Below are positions 7,699 to 15,820 of a DNA stretch of 24,464 nt, piece by piece. The position numbers were made by a program, and so were the translations under genes. How positions within the stretch are numbered: position 1 is the first letter of the stretch; each line of letters begins with the position of its first letter. Origin of the DNA: CALVGQ01 sp964368495 (GTDB lineage: Bacteria; Bacillota_I; Bacilli_A; Erysipelotrichales; Erysipelotrichaceae); NCBI GenBank assembly GCA_964368495.1, contig CAYJAJ010000023.1, positions 1-24,464 of the forward strand, in the 5' to 3' direction. The notes below the pieces were generated by a model. It made no database searches. It worked only from the letters and a program-made list of their open reading frames with translations, and was not told the origin of the DNA.

Positions 7699-8562
7699 TC
7701 ATGACTCATTTTCTATTGAATAACTCTTATTTTTCAACATTTGAATTTCAGTTTTATATGGTGCCTTTTTGTCAATCCATGGTGTTTCTAGAATGAATAT
7801 TTTATTATTTAAAAATGGATGATGTACTACATTACATAATGTTTCAAATCCAATTTCACCATCACCGATATTCGCATGTCGATCTTTTTTTGCACCACAT
7901 ACATTCTTTGAGTCATTGACATGAACAACATGCAATCGATTTAATCCAATAATTTCATCAAAGCTTTTTAAGATTTGATCCAGTTCATTTAAGTTCATAC
8001 CTGAATCATGAATATGGCATGTATCTAAACATACGCCTAATTTATCATTCAAGTGCACTTTATCGATGATTGTTTTCAACTGATGAAAGTCTGTTCCAAC
8101 TTCACTACCTTTTCCTGCCATTGTCTCTAAACAAACAATTATATTATCTTCTTTTTTTAAAACTTCATTTAACCCTTGGATAATTTTATTTATTCCTTCT
8201 TCTAATGTTGCTGTCGTAAAAGAACCAGGATGAAGCACTAGATACCTTGCCCCAATTTCTTTTACTCGATCAATTTCTTTTCTTAAAAACTCTACCGCTA
8301 ATGTATAGGTATTTTCATTAACACAATTAGCTAAGTTAATAATATATGGTGCATGAATAACAACATTTTCAATTGAAATGTCATGCAATGACAACAATTC
8401 AATTGCTTCTTGTACTTTTAACTGCTCAACAGGTTTCCTTAGTGTATTTTGTGGGGGACCGGTATAAATCATCAATGCATTAGCTTCATAGCTCAAAGCT
8501 TCTTTTACTGCTCCTAATATATAATTAGGAGCTGACATACTGCAATGACTTCCAATTTTCAT
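7699..8562 (-). CDS. nfo: Endonuclease IV (AP endonuclease)
   Basis: A 287-residue base-excision-repair enzyme that cuts DNA at abasic sites with a trinuclear zinc centre in a TIM barrel. The family motifs appear in order: VIHAPYIINLAN, VLHPGS, LETMAGKGSEVG, VCLDTCHIHDSG, HVVHVNDSKN, KDRHANIGDGEIG and ILETPW, covering all expected His/Asp/Glu metal ligands. The ATG overlaps the stop codon of the upstream DEAD-box helicase gene (TAATG), so translation is coupled. The cshB-nfo pair, with ispH next door, matches the yqfR-yqfS arrangement of B. subtilis. It ends at the shared bidirectional terminator. Confidence 0.97.
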   Translation of the reverse strand: MKIGSHCSMSAPNYILGAVKEALSYEANALMIYTGPPQNTLRKPVEQLKVQEAIELLSLHDISIENVVIHAPYIINLANCVNENTYTLAVEFLRKEIDRVKEIGARYLVLHPGSFTTATLEEGINKIIQGLNEVLKKEDNIIVCLETMAGKGSEVGTDFHQLKTIIDKVHLNDKLGVCLDTCHIHDSGMNLNELDQILKSFDEIIGLNRLHVVHVNDSKNVCGAKKDRHANIGDGEIGFETLCNVVHHPFLNNKIFILETPWIDKKAPYKTEIQMLKNKSYSIENES

Positions 8563-9938
8563 TAGTCATTACCTTCAGATTTTAATCTTTGCGCTGCTTT
8601 ATATCGTTCTTTTCTTTGTGCCTTAATTGATTCTTGTATCATTGCACGTTTTTGTTTTTGTTTGATTCGTTGAACTTCAGCGGCTCTTTTTTTCTTATAT
8701 CCAGGAGTTACCTTTTGATTTTTACGAGTCAATCTTTTTGCAATTTCTTTTTCCATTAAATCATTTTTCTTTGGTCGCTTACCGCCAAATGACTTTAACT
8801 GTTGCCATTCACCGTTTTTAAAGTTGAGATGTTCAAACACTAAACCTCGTTCTTTTAATGCATTAATGGATTTTTCATCACTCTCTTGATATAAAGCAAA
8901 ACAAACTCCATCTTTACCAGCACGTCCAGTTCTCCCAGCACGATGAATATAAAAATCAAGTTCACTTGGAAAACCTAATGAAATAACATGTGTAATTCCA
9001 TCAAAATCAATTCCTCTTGCAGCTATATCTGTAGCAACAACATACGATTGTTTTAAATTTTCTAGTTGTTTCATAGCTTGTTTTCTTTGTCGTGCTTGAA
9101 GTCCACCATGAATTTCAACAACATCTTTACCACTTTGTCGTAGTAAAACAGCACATTTAGCTGCATCTTCTCGAGTATTAGCAAAGATTAAACAAACATA
9201 AGGAATAAACCCATCCAACATAGATAAGCATGTTTCTGCATAACTTTTATGTTTACAAGGAATAAGTCGATGAGATATTTTTGGATTATTCGCATGTTCT
9301 GATTTAATATGGATTGTTTGAGGATTATCCATGTATTTTTTTAAAAATGGTCTTAAATTATTAGGAATGGTTGCACTAAAAACCATCATTTGTAAATTTG
9401 TATCCATTCTTCCTGCAACTTGATCTACATCATCTAAAAAACCATATTCTAATGTCATATCTGCTTCATCAACAATAAGAATTTTTGCAGTATCAACACG
9501 AAGTACACCCTCTTCAATGAATAAATCTTTTATTCTTCCAGGAGTACCTATAACTAAATGTGGTTGCGTATTTAAACTATCCGCCATTTTCGATCGTTCT
9601 ACTCCACCAGTGATACATTTAACTTTAAATTTAGGGTCTGCCTCACTCATCGTTTTAGCACGACGATAAATTTGTTGCGCTAGTNNNNNNNNNNGTTCTC
9701 TTGTTGGAGCAGTAATAACTGCTTGAACAATGTTTTTTGAGCTATCGATTAACTCCATTAATGGAATTAAGAAAGCATGTGTTTTTCCTGTACCTGTATC
9801 TGAAATACCAATAATGTCTTTTCTTTTTAAAGCCATTGGTATTACTGCACTTTGTATCGGGGTTGGCTCTTTAAAGCTATTAAGTTCAATAAATTTAGAA
9901 GTATTGTTCTTCCATTGAACATGATTAAACTGTTTCAT
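8562..9938 (-). CDS. cshB: DEAD-box ATP-dependent RNA helicase, CshB-like
   Basis: RNA helicase with the full motif set: Q motif (FKEPTPIQ, about residues 22-29), motif I SDTGTGKT (46-53), Ia PTRE, GTPGR, DEAD in VDEADMTL, SAT in FSATIPN, then in the second RecA domain ATDIAARGIDFDG and HRAGRTGRAG. A basic C-terminal tail of roughly 90 residues rich in Lys/Arg likely binds RNA. The reading frame contains ten Ns (9685-9694) inside motif Ia. The flanks read GAAC-N10-ACTAGCG; merging the shared AC gives PTRELAQQ, the family consensus, so the real protein is probably 454 residues, not 458. Cotranscribed with nfo; a sigma-A type promoter lies upstream. CshB rather than CshA is chosen from gene order and is less certain than the family. 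Confidence 0.9.
   Translation of the reverse strand: MKQFNHVQWKNNTSKFIELNSFKEPTPIQSAVIPMALKRKDIIGISDTGTGKTHAFLIPLMELIDSSKNIVQAVITAPTREXXXXLAQQIYRRAKTMSEADPKFKVKCITGGVERSKMADSLNTQPHLVIGTPGRIKDLFIEEGVLRVDTAKILIVDEADMTLEYGFLDDVDQVAGRMDTNLQMMVFSATIPNNLRPFLKKYMDNPQTIHIKSEHANNPKISHRLIPCKHKSYAETCLSMLDGFIPYVCLIFANTREDAAKCAVLLRQSGKDVVEIHGGLQARQRKQAMKQLENLKQSYVVATDIAARGIDFDGITHVISLGFPSELDFYIHRAGRTGRAGKDGVCFALYQESDEKSINALKERGLVFEHLNFKNGEWQQLKSFGGKRPKKNDLMEKEIAKRLTRKNQKVTPGYKKKRAAEVQRIKQKQKRAMIQESIKAQRKERYKAAQRLKSEGND
9685..9694. other. Assembly gap of ten Ns inside the DEAD-box helicase gene
   Basis: Ten consecutive Ns within helicase motif Ia. Minus-strand edges end GAAC and begin ACTAG; overlap of AC restores the PTRELAQQ consensus. 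Confidence 0.95.
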
Positions 9939-9958
9939 AATATCACCCTTTCGATACT

Positions 9959-9986
9959 ATTATACAGATTTTAAGAAAAAACACAA
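9959..9986 (-). promoter_or_regulatory. Promoter of the cshB-nfo operon
   Basis: On the minus strand -10 TATAAT (plus 9959-9964) with TTGTGT as a possible -35 (plus 9981-9986), spacer 16. It sits 20 bases upstream of the helicase start. Confidence 0.6.
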
Positions 9987-9992
9987 AAGATA

Positions 9993-10001
9993 TGTTAAAA
10001 T
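9993..10001 (+). promoter_or_regulatory. Candidate extended -10 of ispH
   Basis: TGT-TAAAAT, an extended -10 shape, lies about 22 bases before the ispH start and directly before its GGAGG site. No convincing -35 was found. Confidence 0.4.
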
Positions 10002-10022
10002 AATGAACATGGAGGACTTGAT

Positions 10023-10934
10023 ATGAAAGTAATTTCTCTTATACCAAGAGGTTATTGCAAGGGTGTTGTTAACGCAATTAATATTGCAAAAAAATGTTCT
10101 ATAGATTACCCCAATACACCTATAACCGTTCTTGGAATGATCGTGCATAATGATTATGTCGTAAAGGCATTGGATGAACTCAACATTAAAACATTAGAAG
10201 CAAAGGGCAAAACACGTCTTGAGTTACTTGATGAAATTAATGAAGGTATAGTGCTATTTACAGCACATGGAATAAGTGATGAAGTAATAAGTAAAGCAAA
10301 AAAAAAGGGATTAATTACAATTGATGCCTCGTGCACAGATGTGATTTACACAAAAGAACGTGTTAAACAGATGATAAAAAAAGGATATGATGTTCTTTAT
10401 ATCGGAAAAAAAGATCATCCTGAAGCAGAAGCAGTTTTAAGTGTTTCAAAGCATGTTCACCTTATTACATCCTTCGAATCACTCAAAAATATTCAGCTAA
10501 ACAACGAAAAAATTTATTTAACCAATCAAACAACCATGAGCGTTTTAGAAGTAGCAGAGTTAATTGATGAGATTAAATTAATGATACCCCAAGTGCTTGT
10601 TGAGGAAGAAATATGTAGCGCTACAAGAATGCGTCAAGAAGCAGTATTAAATCTTGAGTATGCAGATTTACTCTATGTTGTTGGAGATCCTCATTCTAAC
10701 AATTCAAACAAATTAAAAAGCATTGCACTTGATAAAGGAATTAAGCAAGTAGAATTAATCGAAACCTGTCATGATATTCAAGAGTCTGATCTTATTGACA
10801 AAGAAATTATTGCCGTAACAGCTGGTGCATCTACACCTACTTACTTAACGAATCAAGTTATCACAATGCTAAATAATTATTCACTTAATAAACAACTAGC
10901 CTACCCACCAATTGAAATAAATAAAATACTATAA
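10023..10934 (+). CDS. ispH: 4-hydroxy-3-methylbut-2-enyl diphosphate reductase
   Basis: Last enzyme of the MEP pathway; reduces HMBPP to IPP and DMAPP with a [4Fe-4S] cluster. A 303-residue protein with the three cluster cysteines in GYCKGVVNAI (Cys12), DASCTDV and EEICSATRMRQ, plus the substrate-binding motifs VHNDYVV, TAHGIS, HPEAEAV, TNQTTMSV and GDPHSNNSNKL. GGAGG precedes the ATG by eight bases. It is divergent from the cshB-nfo operon, with only 84 bases between the start codons, and ends with an intrinsic terminator that overlaps its stop codon. Together with ispG at 5537 it shows the cell makes isoprenoids by the MEP route. Confidence 0.97.
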   Translation: MKVISLIPRGYCKGVVNAINIAKKCSIDYPNTPITVLGMIVHNDYVVKALDELNIKTLEAKGKTRLELLDEINEGIVLFTAHGISDEVISKAKKKGLITIDASCTDVIYTKERVKQMIKKGYDVLYIGKKDHPEAEAVLSVSKHVHLITSFESLKNIQLNNEKIYLTNQTTMSVLEVAELIDEIKLMIPQVLVEEEICSATRMRQEAVLNLEYADLLYVVGDPHSNNSNKLKSIALDKGIKQVELIETCHDIQESDLIDKEIIAVTAGASTPTYLTNQVITMLNNYSLNKQLAYPPIEINKIL

Positions 10935-10955
10935 AAGCGGTTAATCACCGCTTTT
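10933..10955 (+). terminator. Intrinsic terminator of ispH
   Basis: AAAAGCGGT, loop TAATC, ACCGCTTTT followed by AT-rich sequence. It overlaps the ispH stop codon. The T-tract is short but the nine-pair stem with a GCGG core is convincing. Confidence 0.75.
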
Positions 10956-10973
10956 ATCATCTAATAAATATCG

Positions 10974-11024
10974 CAACATCTTCATAAAGTTATTGATGTG
11001 ACTTTTCATTAATGAAGAATGTTG
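10974..11024. repeat. Imperfect inverted repeat between ispH and the pseudouridine synthase gene
   Basis: CAACATCTTCAT (10974-10985) and ATGAAGAATGTTG (11012-11024) pair over twelve bases with one bulged A, around a 26-base loop. On the plus strand it is followed by TGTTTTTC, so it might be a second weak terminator for ispH. The rest of this 238-base gap (10935-11172) contains no gene that could be supported. Confidence 0.4.
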
Positions 11025-11172
11025 TGTTTTTCATATGTAACAAATTTTAACCCAGCACTGATTTTTAGAATAGCTATACTCAGTGAATTATTAAGTACTT
11101 ATTAATTCTAAAACACTGATATCATTTTTCATTGTTTGAACCATCCCGTGGTACTTTTATCAAAATATTGCT

Positions 11173-11877
11173 TTAATTTTTATATGAAAGTAAAATCTCT
11201 AATTCCTTTTCATTACAATATCGATACTCCCCGCATTTTAATGACTCATCTAACTTAATTTCTCCCATTGAAATTCTTTTTAAATAGGTAACTTCGCTAT
11301 TGCATGCAAGAATCATCTTCTTAACTTGATGGAATTTCCCTTCTGTAATCCACAGATAATAAGAATGATCATTAATCATCTGTATTCTTGCAGGTTTGCA
11401 TTCGACACACTCATCAATAATTATTCCTTGTTCAATTTTCTTGACATGCTCATCATTTAACGGATTCGTTATTTCTAGGTAATAACATTTTTCGACATTT
11501 TTTTTAGGAGATAAAAGTTTATGTGCTAACTTTCCATCATTTGTTAATAAAAGCAATCCTTCAGTATCCAAATCAAGTCGTCCTACTGGAAAAAGATCTT
11601 TAATTTTTACATCAATTAAATCAATTACTGTTTGATAAACATTGTCTTCAGTAGCACTAACAACTCCTGATGGTTTATGTAGCAATATATAATGAAATTG
11701 TTGATATGAAACAACCTGATCATCCAATGTAATTACATCGTTGTTTTCATCAACTTTAACATCATCCTTTAAACATAATTTATCATTTATTTTAACTCTT
11801 TTTTTCTTTATTAATTGTTTTACTTCTTTTCGTGTACCAAGCCCTGCATTAGCTAAATACTTATCTAATCTCATCAT
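11173..11877 (-). CDS. RsuA/RluB-family rRNA pseudouridine synthase (YtzG-like)
   Basis: A 234-residue enzyme that isomerises a uridine in ribosomal RNA to pseudouridine. An S4 RNA-binding domain occupies the first 60 residues (MRLDKYLANAGLGTRKEV...KRVKIND), followed by the catalytic domain with the signature GRLDLDTEGLLLLTNDG holding the catalytic Asp. HKPSGVVSATED and the C-terminal EGKFHQVKKM are also family motifs. RsuA acts on 16S U516, which is the most likely target, but RluB/RluE/RluF paralogues are hard to tell apart by eye. The first of two adjacent ATGs was kept because AGGAGAT lies about seven bases before it. The gene is six bases downstream of the flippase gene, matching the ytgP-ytzG neighbourhood of B. 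subtilis. Confidence 0.92.
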   Translation of the reverse strand: MMRLDKYLANAGLGTRKEVKQLIKKKRVKINDKLCLKDDVKVDENNDVITLDDQVVSYQQFHYILLHKPSGVVSATEDNVYQTVIDLIDVKIKDLFPVGRLDLDTEGLLLLTNDGKLAHKLLSPKKNVEKCYYLEITNPLNDEHVKKIEQGIIIDECVECKPARIQMINDHSYYLWITEGKFHQVKKMILACNSEVTYLKRISMGEIKLDESLKCGEYRYCNEKELEILLSYKN

Positions 11878-11882
11878 ATTTA

Positions 11883-13502
11883 TTATCTCCTAGTAACCCG
11901 TTTAGTCATTTTCTTAAGACTCATTTTAAATATTCTTTGTGGTACCCTAAAACATGCAGATGTAACAAAGTACACAAAAATACCTACAACTCCAACAACA
12001 GCCAGTTCAAAAAAAGTTACAATTGTTGATTCACAACTAAACGTCAATCCACACCATTTTAAAATAACAATAGAACCATACATTGAAACTAACGATACAC
12101 ACATAAATAGAACATTTTTAAATAACATTCTATAGTCAACACGAAACCGTTTAGAAATAAACCACAGACATAAAGCAATCAGTACAACACCACTTAACAC
12201 ACTTGATGTAATTGCACCTGTATATCCTGTAATTCTCATTAATGGAAAAAAGCTGATTAACTTGACACTAAAACTAACAATTAAAAAGAAAATAACAGTT
12301 TTCCTTAATCGCAGTGATAACATTAAATTACTGCAGATTGGTGCAATTGTCCCAGTAAATGCCAACACGCTACTGTATGCAAGTGCCTCTGTACCATAAT
12401 CTAAATCTACACTACCATACATTAAAAAATAAATAGGTCTTGCTAGCACCAATAAAAAGAAACAAAGCGGAATCGCAATATATAATACAGTATTTAAACA
12501 ATCATTAATATTTTTTCTTAACTCTTTGAAATCCCTCTTCTCATATGAAGCAGTAATATATGGAACAATGCCTGCACTAAATCCTATAGCTAAAACTTGT
12601 GGTATTGAAGTTAATTTATTGACTTTTAAATGAATTATCCCATTTAAATTTGCCGCAAGTTCTGGTGTAACACCAACAAGAGTTCGTTCAAAGAAGCTAC
12701 TATTTACAATATTCATACTGTTACCAAGCAAGGCAACTAGCAAAAAAGGAATACCAAAAGTAACTAATTCTCTTACTATGTGTGCTGAACTTTTTTCATG
12801 GGTTGTCTGTGAATTAGCTAACTGCTTTATTTTTTTTAATGAATGTTTATCCAATGTCTTAAAGTAAAAAATTGCAATAAGTGCCGATGCTCCAGTGGCA
12901 AAAATAGCCATGTAAACTGCCCATACATTATCCATACTAAATAAATAAACACAAAATGCTCCAAGGATCAAAAGCAATCCTACTCGAGTAAATTGCTCAA
13001 GAACCTGTGACACTGAATAACTTTTCATATCCTTTAATCCTTGATAAAAACCACGATAAGAGCTCAATATAGGAACTAAAAAAAGTGATACTGATAAAAT
13101 TAATAATACATTTCTAAATTTTTCAATTGTTTCAGGTGATGTACCCTCTGCACTCACCCACGTAGCATAAGGTTGTGAAAAACTTGCTAATAATATGGCC
13201 ATTACTAATCCTGAAAGCATTAATAAACCCATAGACAGTTTTCTTACCAAAAGCACAGTTTTGTAATCTTCATGACTGTTGTATTTCGAAACCAAAGAAG
13301 CAACCGCAAATGGAATACCTGCAGTACTTAAGTTTAACAAAATATCGTAAATTGCATATGCTTTACTATAAAGTGAATAGTCTTCCCCAGCCATCGCAAC
13401 AAAAGGAACTACATAAAGTAGTCCTAGTGCTTTTGAAATAAATATTCCAGCTGATCCAGTTAATGCACCAGCTATTAAACTTTGCTTATTTTGGCTTTTC
13501 AT
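11883..13502 (-). CDS. murJ: MurJ/YtgP-type flippase (MOP superfamily, polysaccharide biosynthesis protein)
   Basis: A 539-residue polytopic membrane protein with about fourteen hydrophobic segments, the size and layout of MOP-superfamily flippases. It opens with a basic SKNQK-like N-terminus and the family-typical GSAGIFISKALGLLYVVPF, with YSLYSKAYAIYDILLNLSTAGIPFAVASLVSKY next, the hallmark of the YtgP/SpoVB group. B. subtilis YtgP is a lipid II flippase (MurJ), so the expected role is to move lipid II across the membrane for peptidoglycan synthesis; SpoVB, its sporulation paralogue, is the main alternative. It lies 17 bases after a lipoprotein gene and 5 bases before the pseudouridine synthase gene, in one operon. 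Confidence 0.85.
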   Translation of the reverse strand: MKSQNKQSLIAGALTGSAGIFISKALGLLYVVPFVAMAGEDYSLYSKAYAIYDILLNLSTAGIPFAVASLVSKYNSHEDYKTVLLVRKLSMGLLMLSGLVMAILLASFSQPYATWVSAEGTSPETIEKFRNVLLILSVSLFLVPILSSYRGFYQGLKDMKSYSVSQVLEQFTRVGLLLILGAFCVYLFSMDNVWAVYMAIFATGASALIAIFYFKTLDKHSLKKIKQLANSQTTHEKSSAHIVRELVTFGIPFLLVALLGNSMNIVNSSFFERTLVGVTPELAANLNGIIHLKVNKLTSIPQVLAIGFSAGIVPYITASYEKRDFKELRKNINDCLNTVLYIAIPLCFFLLVLARPIYFLMYGSVDLDYGTEALAYSSVLAFTGTIAPICSNLMLSLRLRKTVIFFLIVSFSVKLISFFPLMRITGYTGAITSSVLSGVVLIALCLWFISKRFRVDYRMLFKNVLFMCVSLVSMYGSIVILKWCGLTFSCESTIVTFFELAVVGVVGIFVYFVTSACFRVPQRIFKMSLKKMTKRVTRR

Positions 13503-13519
13503 TGTAATTCATCCTTTAA

Positions 13520-14074
13520 TTACCCGTTATCTGTTGCTTCATACTCTAATGAATCTGCTGGTATTTCATTTAAAGGATTAATTTCAAAAAATTCTCTATA
13601 TGTCTCTAGCTTAGAATAATCTTTCCAAGTCACCATCATATATAAAGGACCAGTTAACTCTTCTACTGAACCACTAACAACTATACCTTCTACATATCCA
13701 TAATCAACATCAACCTGATATGGAACCATATTATAAACAGAGCCATCAAACACACCGAATGTAGGCATCATTTTATCAACATCGAACTCGTTTAAATTTT
13801 CAAGTATAATCACTTCAATATCGTACATTGCAACATTTGGATTATCTAAAAATACATAATAAATTGTTTCACTTCCACTCTCAGAAACTTCAACATCAAT
13901 TTCATAAAAATCAGAACCCTCTAAAAATTCAATGTTGGATAAGACAGATGTATAATAGGAATTATATAAAGCAAATTGTTCATCAGAAACAACATTTTCG
14001 TCATCACCAAAACCAAATGATGAACAACCACTAATTAAAATCATGACAAGTAATAATAGTAATATTTTTTTCAT
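13520..14074 (-). CDS. Putative lipoprotein of unknown function
   Basis: A 184-residue protein with a classical lipoprotein signal: MKKILLLLLVMILISGC, lipobox ISGC with Cys17 as the lipidation site. The mature part is acidic and strand-rich (for example SETIYYVFLDNPNVAMYDIEVI), with no recognised domain. An AGAGGTGG ribosome binding site precedes the ATG, and an extended -10 lies 17 bases upstream. It is the first gene of the lipoprotein-murJ-pseudouridine synthase operon; exposure on the outer face of the membrane next to a lipid II flippase is suggestive but gives no specific function. Confidence 0.75.
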   Translation of the reverse strand: MKKILLLLLVMILISGCSSFGFGDDENVVSDEQFALYNSYYTSVLSNIEFLEGSDFYEIDVEVSESGSETIYYVFLDNPNVAMYDIEVIILENLNEFDVDKMMPTFGVFDGSVYNMVPYQVDVDYGYVEGIVVSGSVEELTGPLYMMVTWKDYSKLETYREFFEINPLNEIPADSLEYEATDNG

Positions 14075-14091
14075 TGGGCCACCTCTTAAAC

Positions 14092-14097
14092 ATTATA
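14092..14097 (-). promoter_or_regulatory. Extended -10 promoter element for the lipoprotein-murJ operon
   Basis: Minus-strand TGT-TATAAT, an extended -10, about 17 bases upstream of the lipoprotein ATG. At 17-base spacing the -35 would fall on TTTTTA within the T-tract of the preceding terminator, so the extended -10 may do most of the work. Confidence 0.6.
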
Positions 14098-14115
14098 ACA
14101 TAAGTCATACATAGT

Positions 14116-14145
14116 AAAAAGACTGAAATTTACTACTCAGTCTTT
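14116..14145 (-). terminator. Intrinsic terminator of the dpaA-dpaB-dapA-cse60 operon
   Basis: Minus strand AAAGACTGA, ten-base loop, TCAGTCTTT running into TTTTT. It starts within the stop codon of the cse60-like gene. Confidence 0.8.
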
Positions 14146-14335
14146 AATCATCTTCTATTGAGTTGTATATAATACAAACAGAAAAGCTATAAATTTGGTC
14201 ATTTTCAGATTGAAAATGGCTGGATGAATACTTGATATCAATTATATCATTATGATTTAAATCTTTTAAAAAATTATTTGTGCTTTGCATACAATCCGCT
14301 TCATGACTCTCTTCAATTATTTTAATTTTTAACAA
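14144..14335 (-). CDS. cse60: Cse60-like small sporulation protein
   Basis: A protein of about 63 residues resembling the Cse60/DUF2758 family of small sporulation proteins: LKIKIIEESHEAD at the start, a helical NNFLKDLN segment, then IIDIKYSSSHF and a final strand FSVCIIYN. Cse60 of B. subtilis is expressed in the mother cell under sigma-E; its biochemical role is unknown. A longer reading from GTG 14344 is possible, but that GTG lies inside the AGAGGTGG ribosome binding site. The TTG at 14333-14335, six bases after it, is the better start. It lies 26 bases downstream of dapA and closes the dipicolinate operon, which supports the sporulation assignment. Confidence 0.7.
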   Translation of the reverse strand: MLKIKIIEESHEADCMQSTNNFLKDLNHNDIIDIKYSSSHFQSENDQIYSFSVCIIYNSIEDD

Positions 14336-14361
14336 GATAACCACCTCTTTAGTAGTGTATC

Positions 14362-15243
14362 TTATTCATTGGTCGAATTTTGTTGAATTCTATGAATTAA
14401 ACAGTCAAGTTGCATTTTCTCGTCATCACTTAGTTCGACTAAGGGTAGTCTAACATATTCCTTACATAAATTTAGCTTAGACATCAGATACTTAATTTCA
14501 CACGGGCTCGATATCATAAAACAAGCTTTAGTAATGCGCTTTAATACTTCATCGCAAGTGTTGTCTAACCCTAACTCATAGCTTTCAATAACTTGATAAA
14601 GCAACGGTGTAAATAAATGACCAACAACTGAAACTATTCCATCAACACCAATTTCAAGTGCTTCCAAAAATAATCCATCATCCCCAGATAACAAGGTAAG
14701 ATTGCTTCCATTTATAATTTCCTCAGTTTCACGTAGATTACTTGTCGCTTGTTTTAAAGCATGAATATTAACACAGCTGTTTGCTAAACGAATTGCTGTA
14801 TCACTATTTAAATTAATACCTGTTCTTTTAGGAACATTATATAGCATCACAGGATATTCAGTACTTTCTGAAACAGCTTTAAAATGCTGATATAAGCCTT
14901 CTTGAGAAGGTTTATTGTAGTATGGTGTAATCACCATAATTCCATCAATTTCTTCTTTAGAAGCCGCAACAGTTAATTGAATTGTTGTGGATGTATCATT
15001 TGTTCCACACCCCATCCACACTTGAATACGTTTATTTACAACCTTAATAACAAACTGCAATAAAGCTATTTTCTCTTCAAATGACAATGTACTGCATTCA
15101 CCTGTTGTCCCACTCACAACAATTCCACCCACATTGTTTTTTATTAAATGTTCAATGATTTTCTCACATGAAAGATAATCAATGCTTTTATCTTCATTAA
15201 ATGGAGTAACAATCGCAACAAACACTTTAGGCATTGTTTTCAT
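14362..15243 (-). CDS. dapA: 4-hydroxy-tetrahydrodipicolinate synthase
   Basis: A 293-residue TIM-barrel enzyme that condenses pyruvate with aspartate semialdehyde, first step of the lysine/diaminopimelate branch. GTTGECSTLS carries the conserved Thr pair, YNVPKRTG the catalytic Tyr135, and HALKQAT the Schiff-base Lys164. Within this operon its product is the direct precursor of dipicolinate made by DpaAB, so the gene probably supplies spores rather than, or in addition to, general lysine synthesis. It overlaps the end of dpaB by 17 bases; AAAGGAGAG at the right distance before ATG 15243 supports this start over the internal ATG three codons later. Confidence 0.95.
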   Translation of the reverse strand: MKTMPKVFVAIVTPFNEDKSIDYLSCEKIIEHLIKNNVGGIVVSGTTGECSTLSFEEKIALLQFVIKVVNKRIQVWMGCGTNDTSTTIQLTVAASKEEIDGIMVITPYYNKPSQEGLYQHFKAVSESTEYPVMLYNVPKRTGINLNSDTAIRLANSCVNIHALKQATSNLRETEEIINGSNLTLLSGDDGLFLEALEIGVDGIVSVVGHLFTPLLYQVIESYELGLDNTCDEVLKRITKACFMISSPCEIKYLMSKLNLCKEYVRLPLVELSDDEKMQLDCLIHRIQQNSTNE

Positions 15244-15820
15244 AATCGCTCTCCTTTACGTATAATAATGGTTGTATTTGCTTATTAAGCATTGCCTTAT
15301 TTGCAGTTTTTTCAATTAAATTCCATTTGCTTATACAGCTATTTGGTTTTGCAAAACTATCATCTTGATAAAAAGGTACAAAATAGATAAATTTAGTATT
15401 CTTAAGCTTAAATAATGCTTCAGCGCTGTTGCCAAGTATATCATTTGAAGCAATTCCAACAACAACAGGCTTTTCATTTCTCAACATTGCCTTTGCCCCT
15501 AATGTGCACACATGATCATAATCTGCGTTTGCCCATTTACCTAATACAGTCGAAGTACATGGTGCAAGTATCATTAAATCATAGATATTTTTAGGCCCCA
15601 ATGTTTCTGCTTCTAATAATGTTGTCATTACATTATTTCCGGTAATTTCTTTTAAATCATTAATGAAATTTTCACACGTACCAAACCTTGTACTTAAAGT
15701 TGAAGCATTTTCACTAAGTAAAACAGTGATATCATGTCCTTTCATAACCATTTCCTTTATTTCACATTTAATGGCTGCATGCATACAAAATGATCCACTT
15801 ATCGCCCACACGATTTTCAT
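15227..15820 (-). CDS. dpaB: Dipicolinate synthase subunit B (SpoVFB)
   Basis: A 197-residue flavoprotein-fold subunit that, with DpaA, oxidises hydroxy-tetrahydrodipicolinate to dipicolinic acid in the mother cell. The N-terminus WAISGSFCMH and the motifs APCTSTVLGKWANADYDHVC and KPVVVGIASNDILG are typical of SpoVFB and of the related phosphopantothenoylcysteine-decarboxylase-like flavoproteins. Its ATG overlaps the dpaA stop (ATGA) and its end overlaps dapA, indicating tight translational coupling. Dipicolinate accumulates with calcium in the spore core and gives heat resistance, so this gene is good evidence that the organism forms endospores. Confidence 0.92.
   Translation of the reverse strand: MKIVWAISGSFCMHAAIKCEIKEMVMKGHDITVLLSENASTLSTRFGTCENFINDLKEITGNNVMTTLLEAETLGPKNIYDLMILAPCTSTVLGKWANADYDHVCTLGAKAMLRNEKPVVVGIASNDILGNSAEALFKLKNTKFIYFVPFYQDDSFAKPNSCISKWNLIEKTANKAMLNKQIQPLLYVKESDYENNA

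Noticed and set aside
11057..11120. Possible miniature transposon (repeated CACTGAT near both ends)
   Set aside because: The two CACTGAT copies are in direct, not inverted, orientation, and no target-site duplication or second copy was seen.
11143..11160. GTACCACGGGA on the minus strand resembling part of a T-box antiterminator
   Set aside because: The left half (GGTGG) is missing, no terminator with a complementary arm follows, and no gene lies downstream on that strand. Chance similarity is more likely.
13828..14034. Plus-strand His/Gln-rich open frame opposite the lipoprotein gene
   Set aside because: Antisense shadow of a real gene; the composition reflects the complementary codons.
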